Assembly: GCA_016786725.1 (NCBI GenBank)
Contig: JAEUVU010000019.1
Coordinates: 62,001-126,000, forward strand
Origin: Ferruginibacter sp.
GTDB lineage: Bacteria; Bacteroidota; Bacteroidia; Chitinophagales; Chitinophagaceae
Length of the DNA stretch: 64,000 nt
Direction of reading: 5' to 3'
Below are positions 50,673 to 59,588 of the stretch, in pieces; position 1 is the stretch's first letter, and every line of letters starts with the position of its first letter. The notes under the pieces were generated by a model that was not told where the DNA came from, ran no database searches, and saw nothing but the letters and a program-made list of their open reading frames with translations. The position numbers and the translations under genes were made by a program.

Positions 50673-50973
50673 ACGGTGTAAATTGGTTTACTCAAATGCT
50701 CAATTAAATTCAGAGCAAAATTTAGAAAATTAAACAATCCATACAAAACCAGCAATACCACAAACCGGGTATAGGCTTATTGATCTTCTTCGTGTAAATT
50801 ACACACAAATAACCTTATCCTGTATTACACTCACAGTTTTAGAAATTAAAACCTTACCTGAAAAAAGGAATTCGCCAACGGTAAATTGCAAACAACTATA
50901 GAAAAATGTCTATAGTAGATCTTCTACAATTACAAAAAAGTAAGATTGGTAATTTTATATATAACCAGCCACT

Positions 50974-51852
50974 GTGAAAAATAAATTACCCAAAATATTC
51001 CTGATAACAGCCATTGCGACATTGCTGACAGGCATAGCAGTAATTATTGGGTGGATTAGTGAGAATACCTTTTTAAAAACCTGGGGAAACAGCAATGTGA
51101 CCATGAAGTTTAATACTGCTTTATGTTTCATCCTCTCTTCCATTGTATTACTGATTAATTATTACAGCGCTAAAAAAGAAAAACAACCCATAGTTTCCAT
51201 TGCCTTGTCATGCATTATTACATCAACAGGGTTACTTACGCTTTTGCAATTTATACTTGGTTTCAATCTGGGTATTGATGAATTTTTTGTAAAAGATGAG
51301 TTTAACACAACCGCTACCTATTTTGCCGGACGCATGTCGCCGCTCACTGCAATAAATTTTGTACTCATTGGCACAGGTTTGCTTTTGCTCAATAAAGAAA
51401 GTACTGCTGGCTACCAGTTCTTTTACCTGTCAATAGTTGCTTTTATTGCTTTGCTCGTTTTCATTGGTTTTAACTTTTCCAGTACTATACCATCCTATAT
51501 TTATTTTTCTGTACACAGTGCTGCAGGTTTCCTTCTCCTGGCAGTTGCTATTTGGTTCAGCCAGCCACAGTTACACAAAAAAATCCGCTTCGACAGAAGA
51601 TTATTAACTGGTTTTGGCGCTGTTATTTTATTGATTGTAATACTTGGAATATTCTCTTATCACTACAGCAACAGGCGTATTATTACATCAGGCTGGATAC
51701 GGCATACCAATATGGTATTAAGCGAAACCGGCCAGACATTATCACTTATAAAGGATATTGAAAGCGGGGGACGTGGCTATTTAATAAGCCAGGACTCTGC
51801 TTACCTGACCTATTTTTTTTGTCTGCAAAAAAAAGTGTTATCTCCCATATAG
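50974..51852 (+). pseudogene. N-terminal part of multi-PAS histidine kinase, split by a frameshift
   Basis: A 292-codon frame: six hydrophobic segments (MASE-like input region, about residues 5-190), a seventh at about 213-232, then the first half of a CHASE3-type extracellular domain ('NMVLSETGQTLSLIKDIESGGRGYLISQDSAYLTYF'). It stops at 51852, but the rest of CHASE3 and the kinase continue in the next frame from about 51813, after a run of eight T (51813-51820). One extra T would fuse the two parts (reading FFLSAKKS). So it is one gene with a frameshift: a sequence error, a real null mutation, or a slippage (phase-variable) site. The GTG or ATG start of the real protein is at 50974. Confidence 0.85.
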
Positions 51853-54800
51853 AAAAGCTTAAACAACTTACTTCCGATAATATTACCCAGCAGGCAAGAA
51901 TTGATTCGCTGAAAGATGCGGTTGAAAAACGTATTGCTTTCAGCGAAAAACTTATAAGTATCAGAAATGAAAAAGGGCTTGACGCTGCCAACCAGTTAAT
52001 GGCTACACAGTTGGGGAATTCTCATTCCGCTTCCATAAGGCAGCTGGCAGATGCTATAGAAAAAGAAGAAAACGGGTTGCTCCATCTGAGGCAGAAAGAA
52101 AACAGTGAGAGCATTGCTTCCTTCAATCATGCCTTTATGGTTTTTCTTGCCTGTGTTTTTCTCTTACTGCTGATTATCCTTTTTTCAATCCGCAATTATA
52201 TTGCCATTGGCAAAAAGTCTGAAAAACAGCTCAAAGAATTTGAATACTTCTTTAACAACAGTAACGATTTTTCCTGTATTGCAAATAAGCAAGGGTATTT
52301 TGAAATTGTTAATTCAAGCTTTAACAAAGTACTGGGTTATTCTCAAAACGAACTATCCACAAAACCCTTTCTTGATTTTGTGCATCCGGATGATATCCCC
52401 GCAACACTCGAAGCATACAACCAGTTAAAAGAAGGTGCATCCTTAATTCATTTTATAAACAGGTACCGAAAAAAAGATGGTGACTATTTATTGTTCGACT
52501 GGAATGCGACTCCAAATCCCCATACAGATAAACTCTATTGCATCGCCCGTGATATCACTGACCGGAAAAAGGCTGAAGACGCATTGAGCCAGTTAAATGC
52601 AGAACTTGAACAACGTGTTAAAGAACGTACAGCAGAAATAGAAAAAAACGAAAACCGTTTCAGGGCCATTATCGAAAACAATTTTGATATCATTACGCTG
52701 ATTGATAAGGATTTTAATGTTTTTTACCGGAGCCCTTCTGCAGTACGTATCATGGGATGGACCAATGAGGAACTGATTGGTAAAAATGGTATCCTTAATA
52801 TTCATCCGGCCGACCGTGAAAAAACAAAAGCTATCATACAGGAAATAATGTCTTCCCCGGGCAAATCTGTAAATGTTTTATTCCGGAACATGCACAAAAA
52901 CGGGTACTATTTATGGGTAGAGGGTTCTATCATCAATTTACTGCACGATGAAAATATAAAAGCCTTTGTTTTCAATTGCAGGGATATTACAGCCAGGGTA
53001 GAAGCCGAAGAAAAATTAATTGCCAGTGAAGAACGTTTTCGTGCCATTATTGAACAGTATCCTTCACCGGTAATAAGGTATGCCCCGGATGGAAGCCATA
53101 TCAGCGCTAACCCGGCCTGGGAAACCATGTGGCAGGATAAACTGGAGAATACAATTGACTACAACATTCTTAAAGACCCGCAGATGGAAATATCCGGGAT
53201 GTCAAAAATTATTAAACAGGCATTTGCAGGCGAAACAGTTATGACTGATGTTTACCAATACGATCCTTCACTTATTGGAAAAACAGGCCGCAAGCGCTGG
53301 ATACAATTATTAATGTACCCCTTAAAAGACAACGATGGCAAAATACTTGAAGTAATACTGATAACGCTGGACATGACTGCTAATAAAGAAGCGGAAGAAA
53401 AATTAATTGTAAGTGAAAAACAATACCGCTATCTTTTTCAAAATAACCCCATGCCCATGTGGGTTATTGATCTTAAAACATTTAAATTTCTGGATGTAAA
53501 TGAAATGGCAATCCTTCAATATGGTTACAGCCGCCAGGAATTTCTTTCCATGACGGCAATGGATATCAGACCGGAAGAAGACGCTTCGCTTTTTTTACAA
53601 TCTGATCATACATACTTAACCAATGATAAAAATTATAACAAAGGAATATGGCGGCACCGCAAAAAAGACGGCACCATTATAGAAGTTGAGATCATTGCCC
53701 ATGAAATATTATTTGAAGGTGCCGAAGCAAGATTTGTACTTGCAAATGATGTTACCGAGCAAAAGAAAGCCGAAGAAAAAATAATAGCCAGCGAAAAACA
53801 GTTTCGCAATACACTGGATAATATGCTGGAAGGTGCACAGATAATCGGGTTCGACTGGCGCTATATATACATCAACGATTCGCTGGCGAAACACGCCAAA
53901 TTCAGGAGGGAAGAAATGATCGGTTTCACGGTAATGGAAAAGTTTCCGGGAATAGAGCAAACAGAAATATATAAAGTTTACCAGCGTTGTTTTAATGAAA
54001 GGGTCTCTATCCACCTCGAAAATAAATTTACCTTTCCCGATGGAAGTGTTGGCTGGTTTGAATTAAGCTTTCAGCCCATTCCGGCGGGTATATTCATTCT
54101 TTCGATAGATATTACTGAAAGAAAAAAAGCAGAAGCAGCCATACTGAGGGCAGAAGCAAATTACCGTGAAATATTTGAAAAGGCCAGCGATGCTATTTAT
54201 GTTCTTGAAATTGAAACCGGTCAAATTCTTGAAATAAACCAGCGTGCAACCGAAATTACGGGTTACAGCAAAGAAGAGCTTATCAAACGTGATCCTGATC
54301 TTCTTATGGCTGGCGACCCGGCCTATACGGCTGTACAGTCGCAGGCGTATTTACAAAAAGCAGCAAATGGAGAGCCACAGCAATTTGAATGGCTTATAAA
54401 AAAAGGCGATGGTACCCATAGCTGGTTAGAAGTGAATTTAACCAAAGCCAAAATAGCCGGAGAAGACAGGATACTTTCTTTTTTCCGGGAAATAAACGAC
54501 CGTAAAAAAGCACAGCAGGAAGTTCAGAAACTGAATGAAGAACTTGAGCAGAAAGTAATTAACCGTACAGAACAGCTGCGCAAAACAAATGAAGAGCTGG
54601 AAGCTTTTTCTTATTCAGTTTCTCACGACCTGAGAGCCCCTCTAAGGGCTATTATTGGATTTTCTGCCATACTCCAGGAAGATTACATAACCAAACTGGA
54701 TGATGAAGCCAAAAGGATTACGGATGTTATCATCGGCAATACAAAAAAAATGGGGCAGCTTATTGATGACCTGCTCACTTTTTCACGAATGGGAAGACAG

Positions 54801-55283
54801 GAAGTTTTAAAGACCAGCATCAATACCCATAAAATGGTAAAAGAAACAGTTGAAGAAATAGACAGGAAGGAAAACAATGCAAAAAAAGCAGAGTGGCTGA
54901 TTCACAACCTGCCGCCGGTTATGGGCGATATAAATATTATGAGGCAGGTATGGGTAAACCTCATTTCCAATGCAGTAAAATACTCGGCAAAAAAAAATGT
55001 GCAGCATATTGAAATAGGCTATTTTATGCAAAACACCGAAATAGTTTTTTTTGTTAAAGATAATGGCGTGGGGTTTGATGAAAAATATAAAGACAAGTTA
55101 TTTAAGGTTTTTCAAAGGCTGCACAGCGCTGATGAGTTTGACGGAACAGGCATAGGGCTTGCTATTGTAGAAAAAATAATTTCAAAGCATGGTGGTAAAG
55201 TATGGGCTGAAGGGGAAAAAGATATAGGAGCCTGTTTTTATTTCAGCCTGCCTCACGGAGGGACTGATTTACCGGCTGTTTAA
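51819..55283 (+). CDS. C-terminal part of multi-PAS sensor histidine kinase (six PAS domains)
   Basis: A 1154-codon frame continuing the CHASE3 domain: '[37 protein letters not shown]', then a second membrane segment (about 104-125, '[19 protein letters not shown]'). Six PAS/PAC modules follow (about 137-255, 275-400, 405-525, 532-652, 657-772, 778-900), each ending in a '(R)DITxRKxAE' type PAC signature. A coiled coil precedes a HisKA domain with '[19 protein letters not shown]' (about 925-945) and a HATPase domain ('[10 protein letters not shown]', 'DNGVGFD', 'GTGIGLAIV'). All kinase boxes are intact. The TTG at 51819 is only the first in-frame start; the protein probably starts at 50974 if the frameshift is repaired. 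Followed by its likely CheY-like partner. Confidence 0.88.
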   Translation: MSAKKSVISHIEKLKQLTSDNITQQARIDSLKDAVEKRIAFSEKLISIRNEKGLDAANQLMATQLGNSHSASIRQLADAIEKEENGLLHLRQKENSESIASFNHAFMVFLACVFLLLLIILFSIRNYIAIGKKSEKQLKEFEYFFNNSNDFSCIANKQGYFEIVNSSFNKVLGYSQNELSTKPFLDFVHPDDIPATLEAYNQLKEGASLIHFINRYRKKDGDYLLFDWNATPNPHTDKLYCIARDITDRKKAEDALSQLNAELEQRVKERTAEIEKNENRFRAIIENNFDIITLIDKDFNVFYRSPSAVRIMGWTNEELIGKNGILNIHPADREKTKAIIQEIMSSPGKSVNVLFRNMHKNGYYLWVEGSIINLLHDENIKAFVFNCRDITARVEAEEKLIASEERFRAIIEQYPSPVIRYAPDGSHISANPAWETMWQDKLENTIDYNILKDPQMEISGMSKIIKQAFAGETVMTDVYQYDPSLIGKTGRKRWIQLLMYPLKDNDGKILEVILITLDMTANKEAEEKLIVSEKQYRYLFQNNPMPMWVIDLKTFKFLDVNEMAILQYGYSRQEFLSMTAMDIRPEEDASLFLQSDHTYLTNDKNYNKGIWRHRKKDGTIIEVEIIAHEILFEGAEARFVLANDVTEQKKAEEKIIASEKQFRNTLDNMLEGAQIIGFDWRYIYINDSLAKHAKFRREEMIGFTVMEKFPGIEQTEIYKVYQRCFNERVSIHLENKFTFPDGSVGWFELSFQPIPAGIFILSIDITERKKAEAAILRAEANYREIFEKASDAIYVLEIETGQILEINQRATEITGYSKEELIKRDPDLLMAGDPAYTAVQSQAYLQKAANGEPQQFEWLIKKGDGTHSWLEVNLTKAKIAGEDRILSFFREINDRKKAQQEVQKLNEELEQKVINRTEQLRKTNEELEAFSYSVSHDLRAPLRAIIGFSAILQEDYITKLDDEAKRITDVIIGNTKKMGQLIDDLLTFSRMGRQEVLKTSINTHKMVKETVEEIDRKENNAKKAEWLIHNLPPVMGDINIMRQVWVNLISNAVKYSAKKNVQHIEIGYFMQNTEIVFFVKDNGVGFDEKYKDKLFKVFQRLHSADEFDGTGIGLAIVEKIISKHGGKVWAEGEKDIGACFYFSLPHGGTDLPAV

Positions 55284-55315
55284 AATTTTTCATATCAACA
55301 ATTAAAAATAAAGTT

Positions 55316-55759
55316 ATGAACCTTAATTCTGTAGAGCTTTTACTGGTAGAAGATAATACCAATGATGCGGAACTGGCCATCCGTGAATTGAAAAAACATA
55401 ACCTTGCCAACAATCTTTACCATGTAAAAGATGGCGAGGAAGCGCTTGAATTTATATATGCAACCGGCAGGTATGCAGGGTCCAGAAACGCAAATCACAA
55501 CCCCAAACTTATTTTACTGGATATACATATGCCTAAGGTAACCGGTATTGAAGTTTTGGAAAAAATAAAAACAACCGAAAACACCAGGGCTACTCCTGTA
55601 GTGATTTTAACTTCTTCAAAAGAAGATCCGGATATAAAAAAATGTTACAACCTGGGGGCTAACAGCTACATCGTAAAACCGCTAAATTTCGAAGGTTTTG
55701 CCGAAGCCATAAAAAACCTTGGATTTTACTGGCTGCTGTTAAATCAACCCCCGGCCTAA
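55316..55759 (+). CDS. CheY-like response regulator (Rcp1 type)
   Basis: A 147-residue single receiver domain. The acidic pair is in '[12 protein letters not shown]', the phosphorylated Asp69 in '[13 protein letters not shown]', Thr in 'VILTSS', and Lys in '[11 protein letters not shown]'. Extra residues in '[17 protein letters not shown]' before the phospho-site mark the Rcp1/phytochrome-partner subfamily. No output domain. It lies 33 bp after the large kinase, so it is the probable phosphoacceptor for that kinase. Confidence 0.95.
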   Translation: MNLNSVELLLVEDNTNDAELAIRELKKHNLANNLYHVKDGEEALEFIYATGRYAGSRNANHNPKLILLDIHMPKVTGIEVLEKIKTTENTRATPVVILTSSKEDPDIKKCYNLGANSYIVKPLNFEGFAEAIKNLGFYWLLLNQPPA

Positions 55760-55769
55760 TTAAAATATT

Positions 55770-57977
55770 ATGAACAATCCATTGAAAATACTGATTCTTG
55801 AAGACAGCGCTGCAGATGCAGAAATGGTAAAACGCCTGCTCATAAAAGAAAAATCGCCCTGTGAATTCAACCTTGCAATGACCGAAGAAGCTTATGTGCA
55901 GGCGCTGGACGGGTTTAAGCCTGATATCATTTTGTCAGATCATTCTTTGCCCCAGTTTGATTCAGCAAGCGCTTTAAGTTTAGCCAGGCAGAAACTGCCC
56001 GGCATTCCCTTCATTATGGTAACAGGTGCTGTATCGGAGGAGTTTGCTGCGGATATTATAAGATTAGGAGCCGATGATTATATTTTAAAAGACAGGCTTA
56101 ACAGGTTGCCTTCTGCTATTGACTCTATATTAAAGCAGAGAAAGGCAGAAATAGAAAAAAGGGAAGCCGACCAAAAAATTATACAATCCGAAAATAACCT
56201 CAGGGCTATTTTCGAAAATACATCAGAAGGAATATTGCTGACAGACGAGCATGGTACCGTTAGGGCATTTAACAAAAAAATGGAAGAATACATTTTATGG
56301 AACGGCCAAAAACAAATAAAACAGGGTAAATCCATCTACGAATCAATTGAAACACCCGGCAAAGATATTTTTACACTGTTTATTAACCGTGCTTTAAACG
56401 GAGAATCAGTTGAATACGAACGTTTCTTAGGGCAGGAGCATGGTAATTTTAAATGGGTTGCATTTTTTGTAACTCCCGTAAGGGATAACGATACAATAAC
56501 CGGTATATGTATTACCGGCCGCGACATTACAGAAAGAAAAATAGCCGAACAGCAAAAAGAATTTGACAGTAATAATTTTAAATCGCTGATCAATAACACA
56601 CAAGACCTGATTTGGAGCGTAGATCGTGATTTCAGGCTTATTACATTTAATGAGGCATTTAAGAAAGAACTGGAATTAAAAACAGGTAAAATCTTTGTAC
56701 CAGGCGATTATATTTTATCTGATTTATTTACCAAAGGCCAGGTAGAACATTTTAAAACTTTATATTCCCGAGCATTTTCGGGCGAATCATTTACCACCGT
56801 AGCTAATTTTGACCCCCATTCCGAAACCTGGGCGGAAATTTCCTTCTTCCCTATCAGTCAGGAAGGCGCAATCATTGGCACAGCCTGCTTTTCACGGGAT
56901 ATAACCGAACGTAAAAAAGCAGAAGAGGCGCTTACAAAAAGTGAATTGAGGCTAAATGAAGCTCAGACAATCACCCATATCAGCAATTGGGAAATAGATC
57001 TTGAAAAAAACATACATACCTGGTCGGATGAAATGTACAGAATTCTTGGTATTACAAAAACAGAAGTAGTTCCCACAACAGAACTTTTTCTTTCTTTTAT
57101 ACATCCTGATGATGCCAAAGTTGCACAAAAATCTATTACCGATGCATTTACTTACTTTAAAGATTCCAGGATTGATTTTCGTTTTCTGCTAAAGAATGGC
57201 AGCAAAAGATATGGCCATATAGAATGGCGGTTTGAATTTGATGAAACGGGAAAACCCTGCAGGCTCTTTGGAATATTGCAGGATATAACAGAACGTAAAG
57301 AGGCAGAAAAACACCTGAAATTACTTGAAAAGAAAATACATGCGCAAAAAGCAGCAGAACAAAAGAAAATAGCAAGGGCCATTATTGCAGGTCAGGAAAA
57401 AGAGCGAAACTTTATTGCACAGGAACTGCATGATAATATTAACCAGATACTGGCAGGTACAAAAATGTTCCTTAGCGTTGCCGGTAAAAAAAATGAAGAA
57501 ATAAGAGAAGCAGTGAAATACCCGATGGAACTGATTGACAATTCTATACAGGAAATCCGCCTGCTGAGCAAGAAACTGGTAATGCCGCAAAGGGGTATTG
57601 AACTGAATAAACTGGTGCTTGACCTGCTGAATGTGCTAAGTAAAAATACAGGGGTACAAACAAATTTAACCTTCACCATACCGGATGACGCAATTGGCGA
57701 TGACCTGAAACTGAATATTTACCGGATAATACAGGAGCAATTGAACAATGTGCAAAAGTATGCAGAAGCAAAAAATGTACAGATAACTATGCTCTTAAAA
57801 AAAGGAATTATTTCAGTGAGCATTGCCGATGATGGTAAAGGATTTGATACCCAGGTTCAGAGAAAGGGAATCGGCATATCAAATATTATCTACAGAGTTG
57901 AATGTTTTGGGGGCAAAGTAGTAATAAAAAGCAGCCCCGGCAAGGGTTGTAAAATACAGGTGAAAATTCCTTACTGA
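55770..57977 (+). CDS. Receiver-PAS-histidine kinase (HisKA_3 type)
   Basis: A 735-residue protein. Residues 1-125 are a receiver domain with phospho-Asp57 in 'IILSDHSLPQ'. Three PAS/PAC modules follow (about 140-255, 262-385, 392-510). The C-terminal kinase is of the HisKA_3/NarX class: 'ERNFIAQELHDNINQILAG' (His near residue 555) and a HATPase with 'RIIQEQLNNVQKYA', 'ADDGKGFD' and 'RKGIGISNI'. No extra response regulator with a LuxR output domain is adjacent, although HisKA_3 kinases usually pair with one. It is the third member of the signalling cluster, 10 bp after the receiver gene. Confidence 0.93.
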   Translation: MNNPLKILILEDSAADAEMVKRLLIKEKSPCEFNLAMTEEAYVQALDGFKPDIILSDHSLPQFDSASALSLARQKLPGIPFIMVTGAVSEEFAADIIRLGADDYILKDRLNRLPSAIDSILKQRKAEIEKREADQKIIQSENNLRAIFENTSEGILLTDEHGTVRAFNKKMEEYILWNGQKQIKQGKSIYESIETPGKDIFTLFINRALNGESVEYERFLGQEHGNFKWVAFFVTPVRDNDTITGICITGRDITERKIAEQQKEFDSNNFKSLINNTQDLIWSVDRDFRLITFNEAFKKELELKTGKIFVPGDYILSDLFTKGQVEHFKTLYSRAFSGESFTTVANFDPHSETWAEISFFPISQEGAIIGTACFSRDITERKKAEEALTKSELRLNEAQTITHISNWEIDLEKNIHTWSDEMYRILGITKTEVVPTTELFLSFIHPDDAKVAQKSITDAFTYFKDSRIDFRFLLKNGSKRYGHIEWRFEFDETGKPCRLFGILQDITERKEAEKHLKLLEKKIHAQKAAEQKKIARAIIAGQEKERNFIAQELHDNINQILAGTKMFLSVAGKKNEEIREAVKYPMELIDNSIQEIRLLSKKLVMPQRGIELNKLVLDLLNVLSKNTGVQTNLTFTIPDDAIGDDLKLNIYRIIQEQLNNVQKYAEAKNVQITMLLKKGIISVSIADDGKGFDTQVQRKGIGISNIIYRVECFGGKVVIKSSPGKGCKIQVKIPY

Positions 57978-58525
57978 TCAAGGCCGTTAATCGTCCATTC
58001 TTCTCTTAGCAAAGAATACAGGTACAGGTCAATAAATTTTCCATTCAGCAATTCTGCTTTTCTCAATATCCCTTCCTGCTTAAACTGCAGCTTTTCTGCA
58101 ATGGCCCGGCTTTTATCGTTACCAGTGCCGCATTTTATTTCTATGCGGTTAAGGCCGAGTTGCGTAAAACCGTAATTGATGATGGCCCTGCAGCACTTTG
58201 TAATGATGCCACTTCCCTGTTTGCCACTGGCAAGCCAATAACCTATTTCAGCTATTTTATTTGTTTGGTTTATATGGTGCAAACCAATCCTTCCAACAAT
58301 ATTCTTTTCGATGATGATGGCAAACCCAAAATCAGTTTTGGCCTCTGCCCTTCTTTTTGTATCATTTATATACCAGGTAAAATTTGCAACAGACTGCATG
58401 TTGTCAACCCAGGGCAGCCATTCTCTCAAATAACTGCGGTTTGCATTAACCAGGTTGTATAAAGATTCTGCATGAATATCTTCAAGAAATTCCAAACTGA
58501 TGGTATCGTCAACCTGAATTTTCAT
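57971..58525 (-). CDS. RimJ/RimL-type GNAT acetyltransferase
   Basis: 184 residues from the ATG at 58525 ('MKIQVDDTISLEFLEDIHAESLYNLVNANRSYLREWLPW'). Typical features are 'FAIIIEKNIVGRIGLHHINQTNKIAEIGYWLASGKQGSGIITKCCRAIINYGF' (acetyl-CoA-binding Gln-Gly-x-Gly-like loop) and 'NRIEIKCGTGNDKSRAIAEKLQFKQEGILRKAELLNG'. Likely acetylates ribosomal proteins, peptides or small molecules. The frame opens 15 codons earlier. It converges on the kinase gene, with the two stop regions overlapping by 7 bp. Confidence 0.92.
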   Translation of the reverse strand: MKIQVDDTISLEFLEDIHAESLYNLVNANRSYLREWLPWVDNMQSVANFTWYINDTKRRAEAKTDFGFAIIIEKNIVGRIGLHHINQTNKIAEIGYWLASGKQGSGIITKCCRAIINYGFTQLGLNRIEIKCGTGNDKSRAIAEKLQFKQEGILRKAELLNGKFIDLYLYSLLREEWTINGLDQ

Positions 58526-58536
58526 TTCTATAAATT

Positions 58537-59052
58537 TTAATGCAGGCTGATAACACGGGTGAGCCTCCATTTTCCGTTTTCGTTTTTCCAGGTATGCACA
58601 AACTTACCGATAGCAGGATTTGCAGGCTTTGGTTCCTGCGAATTAATGAAATAATGCCGGCCCATCTGAATAGCGCCATAACCGGCTATCGGATACACTT
58701 CAATACTTCCGTTTACAAGTACCCGGGTAACCTTACCGCAGATATTTTTTTTAGTGGCAGCCATAATGCTGTCCTTACTGGTCATTAAACCGCCTTTATC
58801 ATGATAGAATTCAATGTCTTCTGAAAAACAATCAGCCATAGTTACCAGGTTGCAGGTATTGTATGCACCAAATAAAACACTATCCATGTGTACGATGGAA
58901 TCGTGCAATTGCTTTGAGTCTGGCACATATGCTTCATTGGTATTTTCATCTACCGGGTTTCTGCCCTTTTGTTCATTAGCATGATTACAGGCTGAAAATA
59001 TTAAACCCAGCGTGATGCTGTAAACAACTGTGGCAATTTTTTTACTGAGCAT
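58537..59052 (-). CDS. NTF2-like (SnoaL/DUF4440) lipoprotein
   Basis: A 171-residue protein with a lipoprotein signal ('MLSKKIATVVYSITLGLIFSAC'). The mature part has the NTF2-like layout: 'LHDSIVHMDSVLFGAYNTCNLVTMADCFSEDIEFYHDKGGLMTSKDSIMAATKKNICGKVTRVLVNGSIEVYPIAGYGAIQMGRHYF...VHTWKNENGKWRLTRVISLH'. Such domains bind small ligands or act as enzymes in other settings. Function here is unknown. It starts 49 bp after the secreted-protein gene and precedes the GNAT gene by 11 bp. Confidence 0.85.
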   Translation of the reverse strand: MLSKKIATVVYSITLGLIFSACNHANEQKGRNPVDENTNEAYVPDSKQLHDSIVHMDSVLFGAYNTCNLVTMADCFSEDIEFYHDKGGLMTSKDSIMAATKKNICGKVTRVLVNGSIEVYPIAGYGAIQMGRHYFINSQEPKPANPAIGKFVHTWKNENGKWRLTRVISLH

Positions 59053-59101
59053 TTAAAGAATTTTAAGCTTTACAGTACCTCCTAAAATGCAGGCAGTCTT
59101 T

Positions 59102-59527
59102 TTAAAAAAGTTCCTTTGTCTCATCTTTATAATAAAAGTTCGATACTGTCCAGCCGGTGTTATTGTTGTACAGAATAAAATCAAAAGTGAGAAAATAAAA
59201 TTCAAATTTCAGTATGTACTTTCTGCGTGCCAGCGCCTTGCCCAGCGATTTTTCTTCAATAAGTTCATGGCTGAGTATTTTTCCGTAATACGGCAATATG
59301 CCCGGCATCTGGTCATTCAAAGTTTTGTCAATATTATTTATTACACTGCCATCCATTACTGATTTTTGTGTAAACAATTGAATGGCCTCAGAGTACTTAC
59401 CATCTACTATTGTCTGCATCACTTTATCACAAAAATTGTTGAGGCTGTCCCTGGTGGTATATTTTGACTGTGCAGAAGAAGCAGAAAATATTAAGCAAAA
59501 GAAAGCAGTACTGAAGAATCTGATCAT
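59102..59527 (-). CDS. Small secreted protein of unknown function
   Basis: About 141 residues from the ATG at 59527, with signal peptide 'MIRFFSTAFFCLIFSASSAQ'; the frame opens to 59572. The mature sequence 'YTTRDSLNNFCDKVMQTIVDGKYSEAIQLFTQKSVMDGSVINNIDKTLNDQM...YKDETKELF' looks like a small alpha-beta protein of the DUF4878/NTF2-like kind, but I cannot assign a family firmly. It lies upstream of the NTF2-like lipoprotein gene (49 bp), with the S9 peptidase gene further upstream. Confidence 0.7.
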   Translation of the reverse strand: MIRFFSTAFFCLIFSASSAQSKYTTRDSLNNFCDKVMQTIVDGKYSEAIQLFTQKSVMDGSVINNIDKTLNDQMPGILPYYGKILSHELIEEKSLGKALARRKYILKFEFYFLTFDFILYNNNTGWTVSNFYYKDETKELF

Positions 59528-59588
59528 ACAAAAAATTAAAAGTTGAATGTTATTTGTTACAAATACAGCCAAATATACACTATACGCA

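Noticed and set aside
51813..51834. Programmed frameshift in the large kinase
   Set aside because: No known frameshift-stimulating element could be recognised by eye. Slippage of the homopolymer or a sequencing error is simpler; listed as a finding with those alternatives.
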